A stretch of DNA of 64,000 bases, from the NCBI RefSeq assembly GCF_003985155.1, contig NZ_ML133699.1:1-64000 (forward strand). Reading direction: 5' to 3'. This document shows, piece by piece, positions 18,247 to 26,855 of this stretch. The notes below the pieces were generated by a model, which saw nothing but the letters and a program-made list of their open reading frames with translations, was not told the DNA's origin and did not search any database. The translations under genes and the position numbers were made by a program. The stretch is from Rhizobium vallis. Its GTDB lineage: Bacteria > Pseudomonadota > Alphaproteobacteria > Rhizobiales > Rhizobiaceae. The stretch's first letter is position 1. Every line of letters begins with the position of its first letter.

Positions 18247-19270
18247 TTAGTACCGCCGATAGCTGAAGACACGACCCCGTTTTCGTCCGGTCACCTCGTC
18301 AACCACACCAAAACCCTCTAAGTCTGTCAGTGCTGCATTGGCGGCTGGCGCGGATAAGCCGGCAAGTTCAGCGAGTTGGCCGGATGTCAAAAAGGATTTT
18401 GCTGGAAAAGATCATGGATGCGAAGAGCCGAACCAGCTCGATCGCTGTTCGTTGTGATCGTTTCGCGATCTTCCGTGAATACGTCGACGATCCGAGTAGC
18501 GGCCTCGAATGCCTGATTGGCGGCGTCGGCGACGCCGGTGAAGAAGAAATCAAGCCAGGCCTCCCAAATACCTTGCTCGCGAACCTCCTGGAGCAGCCGA
18601 TAGTCTGCGCGATGGGTTTTTAAGTATAAGTTCAGAGAGAGCAAAGGCTTGCGCAATACCCCATTCATGCAAAGGTGACAGCGTCACCAGCAAACGACCG
18701 ACTCGTCCATTGCCGTTTAGAAGCGGATGGATTGTTTCAAATTGGACGTGCAGTAGACCGGCCTTGATGAGTGCAGGCAGCCGGGAGCGATCTTCGTGCA
18801 TGAAAAACGCTCGAGCGCGTTGAGACAAGCGTCCATCTCGCTGCCTGGTGGTGGCACGAAGAGGGCGTTGCCGGGTCGCGTGCCTCCAATCCAGTTCTGT
18901 GATCGCGGAATTTTCCGGTTTTTTGTACCACCGCGCCCGCTTTGCGGCAATCGCGCGTTCGTTTCACGAACCAAGCGTAGCGGCATCGGAAGGTCTTGTA
19001 ACCGCTCCAGACCGTACATCATTGCATCGACGTAATTTAAGACTTCGCGAATATTATCGATCGGTTGCCCGGCCTGCGCTTCCATTTCAAAACGTAGCAG
19101 ATCAGAAAGTGTCGACTGCGTCCCTTCGATCTGCGAAGAAAAGACAGCCTCTTTTCTGACGTATAAAGAAAGAGCTCCTGCCGTGGGAGCAGCATTGTAA
19201 TGCCATCTAGCCGTCCGAGCGCTCGCTCTGCTAAGCGTAGTCGCTCCAAGAATGACATCCGCCTCGTCAC
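18247..19270 (-). pseudogene. Fic-domain AMPylase-type protein, multiply frameshifted
   Basis: Pieces of one Fic-family protein lie in order but in different frames. They are ALGRLDGITMLLPRQELFLY (near 19200), MEAQAGQPIDNIREVLNYVD with SQNWIGGTRPGNALFVPPP (18850-19085), the Fic core HPLLNGNGRVGRLL (near 18720), KTHRADYRLLQEVREQG (near 18620) and a C-terminal winged helix ending SYRRY before a stop at 18247-18249. At least three frameshifts are needed to join them, so it is nonfunctional. The catalytic motif differs from the consensus HPFxDGNGRxGR by L and N substitutions. A possible GTG start overlaps the stop of the hydrolase upstream. Confidence 0.85.
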
Positions 19271-20250
19271 TGCCGCTCTTCGACAGCGATGGCTAATGTG
19301 GCCATTCCAGCTTTGAGGGTAGGGTGGGTCATCCTCCAGAGCATCAATCCGTCGACTGGCGCAACAACCGGAGCTAACGGCTCTCCGAAAAGGCTATAAA
19401 TGGTTCCTAGCTGCTGTCCTTTGGTAACCTGGCACCCCGGGTCCACCAAAGCGTGGAATTCCCCGTCCTCCGGAGAATCCACCCAAATGTAATCGTCACA
19501 CGGGGCGCGACCCCTCGCAAACTGCGAGCGCGCTTCCGGAAGAACCCCGATGTGACGCGCAATGTTCAAAACACCCCCCACGTGGTATTCCACCGCATCA
19601 TGCTCGACCATGCCATGAGAGCCAGCCTCGGACATTATTGAGAAGCGGCGCTCACGAGCAAAACCCGTCGGCGGTCGTCCAGGCTGCTCCATATGCTTTG
19701 GCGGCAAGCCCACTACGATTTCTGCATCGAAACACATTGCGAGAGCACGCGCCTCGGCGTCGAAGTTTTCATCACCTGTGCGTTGGTAAATCGAGAAGAA
19801 TGCCACCTGTTCACGCAAGTCTCCTCCATGCAAATCGACGTAGCATGCTGCACCTCTCGTCCACTCGGTGGTAACGGCATCGCAAAGAGCTTCAGTGAAC
19901 GAGCCATCCGGTTTGCCAGGGAATGAGAAATTGATGTTTCGCCCATCAATTGGACACACGTACTCACTGTATTGAAACCGTGCCGGCTGGTTGATCAGCG
20001 GGATGATTTCGACGGAGCCGCGCATCTCCTGCGGGTCGAACAATCTCTGCAGACGAACAGCAGCTTCGATCGCTGACACTTCGTTGACATGCACGCCTGC
20101 CGATATGCAGAGTCGAGGGCCTGGCTGGCTGCCACGTATCTCGCACAGCGGCCAGACATAGTCCGAGAGTTTGGGGTTTGAAAAGCGCAGAAGCCGACGA
20201 CGGATGCCATGCGTAATGCTTCCGTCTTGCTCTGGCAGTTGCTCAGGCAT
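19267..20250 (-). CDS. Succinylglutamate desuccinylase/aspartoacylase-family hydrolase
   Basis: This 327-residue zinc hydrolase is of the AstE/ASPA family, which removes acyl groups from N-acyl amino acids (N-acetylaspartate, N-succinylglutamate, N-acetyl-diaminobutyrate). Zinc ligands are visible as GVHVNE (His 54, Glu 57) and DLHGG (His 141). A C-terminal beta domain (VDPGCQVTKGQQLGTIYSL) is like that of the DoeB/AstE-like subfamily. In the DGRNINFSFPG block (about 102-112) the Arg usually found in N-x-N-R-x-FPG is Phe, which suggests a different substrate-carboxylate contact. It is last of the intact genes in a minus-strand run lysA-dapF-SBP-hydrolase, suggesting deacylation of an imported diamino acid derivative. 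Confidence 0.85.
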   Translation of the reverse strand: MPEQLPEQDGSITHGIRRRLLRFSNPKLSDYVWPLCEIRGSQPGPRLCISAGVHVNEVSAIEAAVRLQRLFDPQEMRGSVEIIPLINQPARFQYSEYVCPIDGRNINFSFPGKPDGSFTEALCDAVTTEWTRGAACYVDLHGGDLREQVAFFSIYQRTGDENFDAEARALAMCFDAEIVVGLPPKHMEQPGRPPTGFARERRFSIMSEAGSHGMVEHDAVEYHVGGVLNIARHIGVLPEARSQFARGRAPCDDYIWVDSPEDGEFHALVDPGCQVTKGQQLGTIYSLFGEPLAPVVAPVDGLMLWRMTHPTLKAGMATLAIAVEERQ

Positions 20251-20320
20251 CGCGAATTCCTCGAAAGATATCGGCTAACAGGCAGCCCCTCGCAGAAGGG
20301 GCCGCCGCAAAGTGATTATG

Positions 20321-21427
20321 TTACTGGGACAACAGACTTACGCACTTTTTCAGGGCATTTTCCCAATTCGTCTTGCCATCCGCGCCGGTTTCATTCCACC
20401 AGGCGTAGTTCTGGAAAACCTGCTTCTCGGCAACGCCTGGTGCGCCCGGGAGCGCTTTACGCTGATCTTCGGGGATAAGGTCATAAGCTTTCTTATTCAC
20501 AGGCCCATAACCGATCAGTCCCGCGAAGGCGGCTTGCGGCTTTGCGGTGGCGATATATGCAAGGAGCTTATCTGCGTTGTCCCGATTGGGGGCGCCCTTG
20601 GTGACCACCCAGTAATCGTACTGAAGTAACGACTGATCCCATGAAAAGGCTAGTGGGGCACCTTGCTTCTTTGCGGCGAAAATTCGTCCGTTATAAGCGT
20701 CAGCAATATCGACTTCTCCGTCAATCAAGCTCTGTGGCGCCTCGGCACCCGCTGTCCACCACCTGCTTACGTTGGGCTTAATCGCGGCCACTTTCGCGAA
20801 TGCGCGATCGATATCGATCGGGTAGACATCCTTTGGCTGAACGCCATCACCCATCAACGCACCTTCCAACATGCCGCCGTCGATCATCTTTTCGCATTTG
20901 GGTAGGGTGCGCATGCCGGGAAAGGCACTTTCGTTGTAAAAGTCACCCCAGTTCTTGGGAGCCATGGACGGATCTTTGAACCGAGTTTCGTCATACGCGA
21001 TACCGACAGAGTAGAGCAGCGCTCCGATGCCGTACTTATTCTTGAGATTGTCCGGGATCGCGGCGAGCGTGTCTTTGTCGAAGAGGCCATAGTTGATCTC
21101 TTCCACCGCTCCCTTATTCACGAATCCAGCGAGGAACCCGCCCGGGATAGACGTCACATCCGCTTCCGGCTGTCCCACCTGGATAGAAGCAAGCAGCTTG
21201 GAATGGTCTTCCGGAACGAGAACGACTTTAATTCCGGTATCGCGAGTAAATGGTTCGTAGAAGGCTTTCTTTTGGGCCTCCTCCCATGTACCGCCACCCG
21301 AAGTCACGACGACTTCGCCTGCGCCTTTGAGGCTCTCTGGGACAGCCTCCTGAGCGCTGACTGACTGCCCGGAAGCAAGCAGAATAGCAATGCCGCCCGC
21401 GATGAAGTTTATTGACCTGACGTTCAT
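20321..21427 (-). CDS. ABC transporter periplasmic substrate-binding protein (PotD-like)
   Basis: This 368-residue protein has an N-terminal signal peptide (FIAGGIAILLASGQSVSAQ, cleavage near residue 26). The solute-binding fold is of the spermidine/putrescine/opine group (SGGGTWEEAQKKAFYEPFTR near residue 44; LIDGEVDIADAYNGR in the second lobe). AAGGA precedes the ATG. The matching membrane and ATPase genes lie on the other strand at 25021-27896, beyond the LysR gene. This family commonly binds cationic amines or amino-acid-derived opines, consistent with the diamino-acid enzymes next to it. The exact ligand is unknown. Confidence 0.88.
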   Translation of the reverse strand: MNVRSINFIAGGIAILLASGQSVSAQEAVPESLKGAGEVVVTSGGGTWEEAQKKAFYEPFTRDTGIKVVLVPEDHSKLLASIQVGQPEADVTSIPGGFLAGFVNKGAVEEINYGLFDKDTLAAIPDNLKNKYGIGALLYSVGIAYDETRFKDPSMAPKNWGDFYNESAFPGMRTLPKCEKMIDGGMLEGALMGDGVQPKDVYPIDIDRAFAKVAAIKPNVSRWWTAGAEAPQSLIDGEVDIADAYNGRIFAAKKQGAPLAFSWDQSLLQYDYWVVTKGAPNRDNADKLLAYIATAKPQAAFAGLIGYGPVNKKAYDLIPEDQRKALPGAPGVAEKQVFQNYAWWNETGADGKTNWENALKKCVSLLSQ

Positions 21428-21478
21428 TTGAGTTCCTTTCGTCCTCTGAGGTTTTGGCGTTGAAACACGCTCTTTTGA

Positions 21479-22396
21479 TTAGCTAAGCTGCAGCGGGAGA
21501 TAGCCGCTGCAGCAGGTCGCGACGGGGCCCGTCATCGTGACGCCATGCTCCCGCAGATCGATCCGCAGGGTCCCTCCGGGCAAGTGCACCATTACCGAGT
21601 CCGTGCTGATGAAACGACGTTGACGGGCGACAAAGGCTGCGGCACAGGCGCCGGTTCCGCATGCCTGCGTAAGCATTCCCGGCCGCTCCCAAACAGCCAG
21701 TTTGATGGTGCAGGCGTCGACAATCTCGCCGACGCCCACATTCGTTCCAGATTCAAAAATTGGGTGGTTCTGGATAGGCGGTGCAAACCTCGGGATATCG
21801 ACATCCGCGAGTTTGTCGACGAAAAACACGGTATGTGGATTTCCTACGCTGACTGCGAAGCCGCCTTTGAGGGGACCGGATTCAATTGGCAAACATGAAG
21901 TGTCTGCCGGACCTGTCAACGGAACCTCATTCCAAGCAGTGCCTATCGGCCCGAATTGCACACTGACAGCTTGATCTCCCGAAGCGCTGCATCGGAGTAA
22001 ACCCGCAGCGGTTTCGATCGTAACCGTCTCGTGACCGCTTTCCCTCATGAGGTGATAGGCGACACATCGAGTCGCATTGCCGCAAGCGGACACCTCTGCG
22101 CCATCGATGTTGTAGATGCGCATAAAAACATCTGCGCCACTTGAGCGTCCGGCATCCGTCGGCGGCTCAATGGCGAGCAGTTGCTCCGCACCGACGCCGG
22201 ACCGCACATCACAAATACGCTGGACATCTTCAGCAGGAACCCTCTGGGGCGACCCTCGCAGATCAAGGATCACGAAACAGTTGAAAAGACCATGCATCTT
22301 GAGGAACGGGAAAACCGCCCGATGTTGTCGTGGATCTACAGTCACGTTCAACCTGCCTTCATGCTGAATGGCAAGCGGCTGGATAAGGAACGCCAT
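21479..22396 (-). CDS. dapF: Diaminopimelate epimerase-like protein (DapF family)
   Basis: This 305-residue DapF-fold racemase has both catalytic cysteines: Cys 105 in SACGNATRC and Cys 246 in QACGTGAC. The GNPHTVFFVD block and the WER pair before the second Cys are present. Departures from housekeeping DapF are the opening MHGLFNCF (usually GNDF) and PGMLT where ERGxGET is normal, so it may act on another amino acid. DapF homologues also include histidine racemases of opine-type metallophore pathways. The first 30 residues overlap the end of lysA by 49 bp; an internal start near Met 34 (22297) is possible. It is a second, cluster-borne copy and probably not the essential biosynthetic gene. 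Confidence 0.88.
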   Translation of the reverse strand: MAFLIQPLAIQHEGRLNVTVDPRQHRAVFPFLKMHGLFNCFVILDLRGSPQRVPAEDVQRICDVRSGVGAEQLLAIEPPTDAGRSSGADVFMRIYNIDGAEVSACGNATRCVAYHLMRESGHETVTIETAAGLLRCSASGDQAVSVQFGPIGTAWNEVPLTGPADTSCLPIESGPLKGGFAVSVGNPHTVFFVDKLADVDIPRFAPPIQNHPIFESGTNVGVGEIVDACTIKLAVWERPGMLTQACGTGACAAAFVARQRRFISTDSVMVHLPGGTLRIDLREHGVTMTGPVATCCSGYLPLQLS

Positions 22397-23688
22397 TTTG
22401 GATTTCGTTCGAGCGCAAGTAGTTCCTCGATAGGTTGACGGCGCCTGATGACGGCAAACCGGTCATCCGAGATGAGTACTTCCGGGATCAACGGCCGGGC
22501 GTTGTAGGTGGATGACATCGAAGCGCCATAGGCGCCCGCGGCCAGAAACGCGACAAGGTTCCCAGAAGAAAGCTCCGGAAGGTGATCGAAGCTTCCGAAA
22601 GCATCAGAGCTTTCGCATACAGGACCGACAATTCTGCACTTTCTTGATCCGCCTTCGGTTGAAGAAACCATCTCAACCGGATGTACTGCGTCGTACATGG
22701 CCGGGCGAATGAGATCGTTCATAGCGGCATCGATGACGACGATGTCGAAGTCCGCATGTGGTTTGGAGTACAGGACCTGTGTAACCAGAACACCCGCCTC
22801 ACCAACAAGCCTGCGGCCAGGCTCAACAGTCAACTCCGCATCGAGGTCGCCAACAGTCGCACGGATAATCGATGCAAAGTCCCTCAAGTCCAGCTTGAAG
22901 CCTGAACCATAGTCAATCCCGATACCGCCTCCCAGATCGAGCCGTGTGACACTCTGCCCGAGATCTCTGAGATGACGGGTCAGGCCAGCTATGCGCGTAT
23001 AGGCTTTGCGGTAGGGTTCCAAATCGGTAATCTGTGAACCGATATGCGTTGCAAGCCCAACAAGCCGAATGCCTCGCATTCCTGATGCTCGAGGGTAAAG
23101 GCTCGCGATCTCATCGATCGATATACCGAACTTATCGCCTTTGCGACCGGTGGATATCTTGTCATGGCTAAGCGCGTCAATATCTGGATTGACGCGTAAC
23201 GCAACTGGCGCCTCAACGCCATGACTTGCGGCGACAGCCGATATCAGCTCAAGCTCGGCGACAGACTCGACGTTAAACTGGTGAATTCCGGCGGCAAGCG
23301 CGGCCTCTACTTCCGCGCGAGTCTTGCCGACACCGGAAAACACAACCCCATCTCGGCTTGCACCCGCCGCCACAACGCGCTGCAACTCCCCTCCCGACAC
23401 GATGTCCATGCCGCATCCAAGTTCGGAAAGCAGGGCGATTACCGAGAGATTGCCATTGGCCTTGACGGCGTAGCAGACGCCGACGTCCAGTCCAAGCGCG
23501 GATCTGAAGTCCTGATAGGCGCCTGCAATTGTTCGCGCGGAATACGCATAGAACGGCGTTTCAACTGCTTCGGCAAGGTGATCAAGCCGAACTCCCTCCA
23601 TGCTGAGAACACCAGCGCTATCGCGATGAACGCTCTTCTGATGCAGGTTCTGAGAACGCTTGCCTTCTTCTATCGTTGTCATGTTCAT
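22348..23688 (-). CDS. lysA: Diaminopimelate decarboxylase-like PLP enzyme (LysA family)
   Basis: This 446-residue fold-type III decarboxylase would convert meso-diaminopimelate to L-lysine if it has the standard activity. The PLP lysine is Lys 76 in CYAVKANGN. Further motifs are THIGSQI, LDLGGGIGIDY, the EPGR loop, GPVCESSD (the Cys from the partner subunit) and GAYGASMSSTYNARP. All of these are canonical for DAP decarboxylases. It is the first gene of the minus-strand run with dapF, an SBP and a deacylase. Related enzymes that decarboxylate D-ornithine/D-lysine are an alternative. A short ribosome-binding site (AGGGG) precedes the ATG. Confidence 0.9.
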   Translation of the reverse strand: MNMTTIEEGKRSQNLHQKSVHRDSAGVLSMEGVRLDHLAEAVETPFYAYSARTIAGAYQDFRSALGLDVGVCYAVKANGNLSVIALLSELGCGMDIVSGGELQRVVAAGASRDGVVFSGVGKTRAEVEAALAAGIHQFNVESVAELELISAVAASHGVEAPVALRVNPDIDALSHDKISTGRKGDKFGISIDEIASLYPRASGMRGIRLVGLATHIGSQITDLEPYRKAYTRIAGLTRHLRDLGQSVTRLDLGGGIGIDYGSGFKLDLRDFASIIRATVGDLDAELTVEPGRRLVGEAGVLVTQVLYSKPHADFDIVVIDAAMNDLIRPAMYDAVHPVEMVSSTEGGSRKCRIVGPVCESSDAFGSFDHLPELSSGNLVAFLAAGAYGASMSSTYNARPLIPEVLISDDRFAVIRRRQPIEELLALERNPKWRSLSSRLPFSMKAG

Positions 23689-23783
23689 AATTGCCCCTGT
23701 GTTGGCGCAACTATTTCAGAAAAAGACTTCCTAGAAAAATGCGTAGTTTTCTGCCTACTTATTCAAATCTGATATGCTTTCCC

Positions 23784-24722
23784 TTAAACCCCGGTCTGGC
23801 CTTGCCACACTTCCGGCCGCCGAAGCTCAACTGAGATTGCCTCACATTCCTGAACGATGAGGCGCGCGGCGGTGGCCGCAAAATCTGAAATCGGCCGCCC
23901 GAGAGGCCGACAAACTCCAACGACAAAGGGAATCGAGATCGAAAGAGGCCGCACGACTACTCCGCGCCCTGCGAAAGCGCGGGCCGTGATCGGGTTGACC
24001 AGGGCTGCTCCTAAGCCCTGCTGGACAAACGAACAGATCGCTTCTGCCGTTGTCGTCTCCAGTTTAACATTTTTCGTGAAGCTCGTGGATTCGAAGAAAC
24101 TCTGGAAGCGCTTATGATACGCGTCGTTCGACGTATAGCTTATGAGATCGACTTTCTCGAGGTCGGAGGGGCTGATTGTGCGCAGGGCGGCAAGTGGATG
24201 GCCCTCCGGAAGCACGCACACTTCTTCACCGACGGTCACCTCCTCAACATGCATCCCTTCGACCGCCACTCCAACCTCGGCCAGCCCAAGCTCACAACGA
24301 AGCGCGAGGAGCTCACGCATCAGATCAGCGTGATCTAGCGGCACCATTGCCATGCGGCAGTTTGGATGCTCTCGGAGCAAACCGACGCTGATTTTCGGTA
24401 CAATCGTGCTGGAAAAAAGAGGCAGACAGGCGATCCGCAGGTAGGACGTTGTATTACCACGTATCGCCTCCGCGGACTGCAGCAGTTGTTGAAGTCCGGA
24501 GTAAGATCGTTGCACTTCCGCATGGAACAAGACCGCCTTTTCCGTTGCAAGAAGCCGACGCGAGCGTCTCTCAAACAAGGTAAAGCCCAGCAATCTCTCC
24601 AACGTCGCGATCTCGCGGCTCAACGTTGGCTGCGAGGTGTGCATGAGTTCAGCGGCCCTAGTGAGGCTCCCCGAAGTCATGACGACGTGGAAGACTTCGA
24701 TGTGGCGGAGAGAAACACGCAT
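23784..24722 (-). CDS. LysR-family transcriptional regulator
   Basis: This 312-residue LysR protein has its helix-turn-helix at residues 5-62 (RHIEVFHVVMTSGSLTRAAE, then TSQPTLSREIATLERLLGF) and a C-terminal effector domain (LRIACLPLFSSTIVPKIS). It resembles regulators of opine and amino-acid uptake genes (OccR/NocR-like in general style). ATG 24722 was chosen because GGAGGT lies at the right distance; the open frame extends to 24794. It lies between the lysA-led minus-strand run and the divergent permease/ATPase operon, so it probably controls both. Confidence 0.9.
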   Translation of the reverse strand: MRVSLRHIEVFHVVMTSGSLTRAAELMHTSQPTLSREIATLERLLGFTLFERRSRRLLATEKAVLFHAEVQRSYSGLQQLLQSAEAIRGNTTSYLRIACLPLFSSTIVPKISVGLLREHPNCRMAMVPLDHADLMRELLALRCELGLAEVGVAVEGMHVEEVTVGEEVCVLPEGHPLAALRTISPSDLEKVDLISYTSNDAYHKRFQSFFESTSFTKNVKLETTTAEAICSFVQQGLGAALVNPITARAFAGRGVVVRPLSISIPFVVGVCRPLGRPISDFAATAARLIVQECEAISVELRRPEVWQGQTGV

Positions 24723-25020
24723 GGCTACCTCCATATCAGTTCTGAATGAATAATCAGCAAAATAGATATTTGCGCATAATACAGAAGCTGCCACAATACG
24801 AGAAAATAAAAATGGGAACGTGATGCGCCTTGTGGAGGCAAACTGGGCAACTTGAACGTCCCTGGCGTCGCCAGGGTCGGGAGCTGCGCTAAGCCCGCGT
24901 AGGGTGCATCGCTCCTCTCAACAAAGACAGTATGTGCGCGTCCAAAAGCGCGTCGGATATTTTTCTCAGACACGCGCTCGATAGGCGCACTAAATTGCTT
25001 GAGTCAGGAAGACGACGAAT
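24723..25020. promoter_or_regulatory. Divergent control region of the LysR gene and the ABC permease operon
   Basis: About 300 bases separate the divergent LysR gene and the fused-permease gene. The part near the LysR gene is A+T-rich. No operator could be fixed by eye, but any LysR-responsive promoter for the transporter must lie here. Confidence 0.4.
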
Positions 25021-26853
25021 ATGCACTTGTCGAAGGAACTTCAGCACGAAGGGAAGAAGGTGTTGAACACGCCTTTCAAAGACTGGAAGCTGCTGCGCCA
25101 CCATGGAATGGTTGCGTTCCAGTTGATGCCACTGGTCATCCTGATTGCAGCCTTCTTGATCGTTCCGTTGCTAAGCGCAGCGTGGAAAAGCGTCAATGGA
25201 GCGACGCTGGACTTCAGTCGCTACGGCGCGATTTGGAACGACGGGATTTATTTGAGTGCGATCCTGCGTAGCTTGCAGATAGCGCTGACAACAACAATCA
25301 TTTGTATCGTCATCGGCTTCCCGATCGCATATTACATGACCACACTCAGCAAACGCGGCCTCGCGCTACTGAGCATCGCCCTGCTGGTACCGCTTTTCAC
25401 CGCCTTCCTGATACGGACGTACGGCTGGATGGTGATCCTCGGTCGGCGTGGTGTCCTTAATATCGCCTTACAGAATTTAGGGCTCATCGATCAACCGTTG
25501 CGAATCCTGGGCACGAGCACAGCGGTCTACATCGGCTTGGTACACGTCCTCATGCCCATCGGCATTTTCGTTATGTATGGAAGCCTGACGCGTGTCGACC
25601 GTTCCCTTGTAACTGCGGCGCAGATCTTGGGAGCACACCCGGTTAGGGCCTTTGCAAGCGTCCTTCTTCCCATGAGCCGACCGGCGATTTTGTCAGCCGC
25701 CATGCTGATTTTCATCATCTCGATTGGATTTTACATCGCGCCCGCACTACTCGGAGGACCGGCCGATACGATGATTTCACAGCTGGTAGTCACCCAAATC
25801 ACGACGCTTTTGGATTTCCAGAGCGGATATGCGCTGGGTATCATCCTGCTGATGGTGACCATGCTGGTTCTTGCGATCGGAAACCGTTTCGTTCCGCTTG
25901 AACAATTGTGGTCGGTCGAGGAAAGCGAACAACAGCTTCGGCTCGGAAAAACTCGCCGCGGGGGCGGCCGCGCGTCGGGAGCATCGAGAGCGTGCAAAGC
26001 GGCAGTTACCTTGTTAGAAGATGGCGTCTACCTCATCCTGCGCCGTCCGGCCTGGCTTGCTCCTTTGCTGCTCAAGGTCGCCCTTTGCCTTGTGGTCATG
26101 TTCTTGTTGGCGCCACTTGCGATCATTTATATCCTGTCATTCAGTTCTTCTCCGTTTCTCATATTCCCGCCCCCAGGCTTTTCGCTGCAGTGGTATGAGA
26201 AATTCCTCACAGACCCCGACTGGCGCGGCGCCCTTTTCCAGAGCTTTAAGGTCGGGGCGATCGTCGCATCATTAGCATTGCTAACCGGCACCATGGCCTC
26301 CTTCGCCCTGGTTCGCGCAAAGCTTGCATGGAAGCGCGTCATCTTCCTCCTGGTTATTGCGCCACTTATGCTGCCAATTATTCTTCTCGCTCTTGGCCTG
26401 TATCTTTCGACGGCCAAACTCGGGTTGCTTGGGTCATTCCCGGGATTGATAATCGGACATCTGTTGGTTTGCGCACCTTACACGGTCGTTGTTCTTGTCC
26501 CTGCGCTGAGGGGTCTGGACCGAAACATCGAGCATGCGGCATCAACCCTGGGCGCCCCGCCCCACCTGGTCGTTCGAAGGATAACGCTGCCGCTATTGTT
26601 GCCGGCGTTCGTTGCCGCCTGGTTGATGGCATTCTTGCAGTCCTTCGACGAGCTCCTGATAACGCTCTTTCTGCTCGGCCGGCAAACGCAGACTCTACCG
26701 ATCAAGATGTGGAGCGACATCCGGATCCAGCTTGACCCGACACTCAGCGCCGCCTCCAGCGTCATCGTGACTGCGGTCATCTTCATCGTTGTGGCAACTC
26801 AATATCGGGCACTACTGCCTGCACGCAAAAAGACCGACGTTTCCGGAGCATAG
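25021..26853 (+). CDS. ABC transporter permease: two PotB/PotC-like domains fused in one chain
   Basis: This 610-residue membrane protein joins two complete permease units that are normally separate. The first (about residues 30-300) has the cytoplasmic EAA-type loop AAQILGAHPVRAFASVLLP. A charged linker (EESEQQLRLGKTRRGGGRAS) follows, then the second unit (about 345-605) with its own loop AASTLGAPPHLVVRRITLP. Each unit shows about six hydrophobic helices. The order matches PotB then PotC. The ATPase gene begins 2 bp after its stop, and the likely binding protein is the PotD-like gene on the other strand. The start could lie further in, at Met 30, but ATG 25021 is the first. Confidence 0.92.
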   Translation: MHLSKELQHEGKKVLNTPFKDWKLLRHHGMVAFQLMPLVILIAAFLIVPLLSAAWKSVNGATLDFSRYGAIWNDGIYLSAILRSLQIALTTTIICIVIGFPIAYYMTTLSKRGLALLSIALLVPLFTAFLIRTYGWMVILGRRGVLNIALQNLGLIDQPLRILGTSTAVYIGLVHVLMPIGIFVMYGSLTRVDRSLVTAAQILGAHPVRAFASVLLPMSRPAILSAAMLIFIISIGFYIAPALLGGPADTMISQLVVTQITTLLDFQSGYALGIILLMVTMLVLAIGNRFVPLEQLWSVEESEQQLRLGKTRRGGGRASGASRACKAAVTLLEDGVYLILRRPAWLAPLLLKVALCLVVMFLLAPLAIIYILSFSSSPFLIFPPPGFSLQWYEKFLTDPDWRGALFQSFKVGAIVASLALLTGTMASFALVRAKLAWKRVIFLLVIAPLMLPIILLALGLYLSTAKLGLLGSFPGLIIGHLLVCAPYTVVVLVPALRGLDRNIEHAASTLGAPPHLVVRRITLPLLLPAFVAAWLMAFLQSFDELLITLFLLGRQTQTLPIKMWSDIRIQLDPTLSAASSVIVTAVIFIVVATQYRALLPARKKTDVSGA

Positions 26854-26855
26854 CC

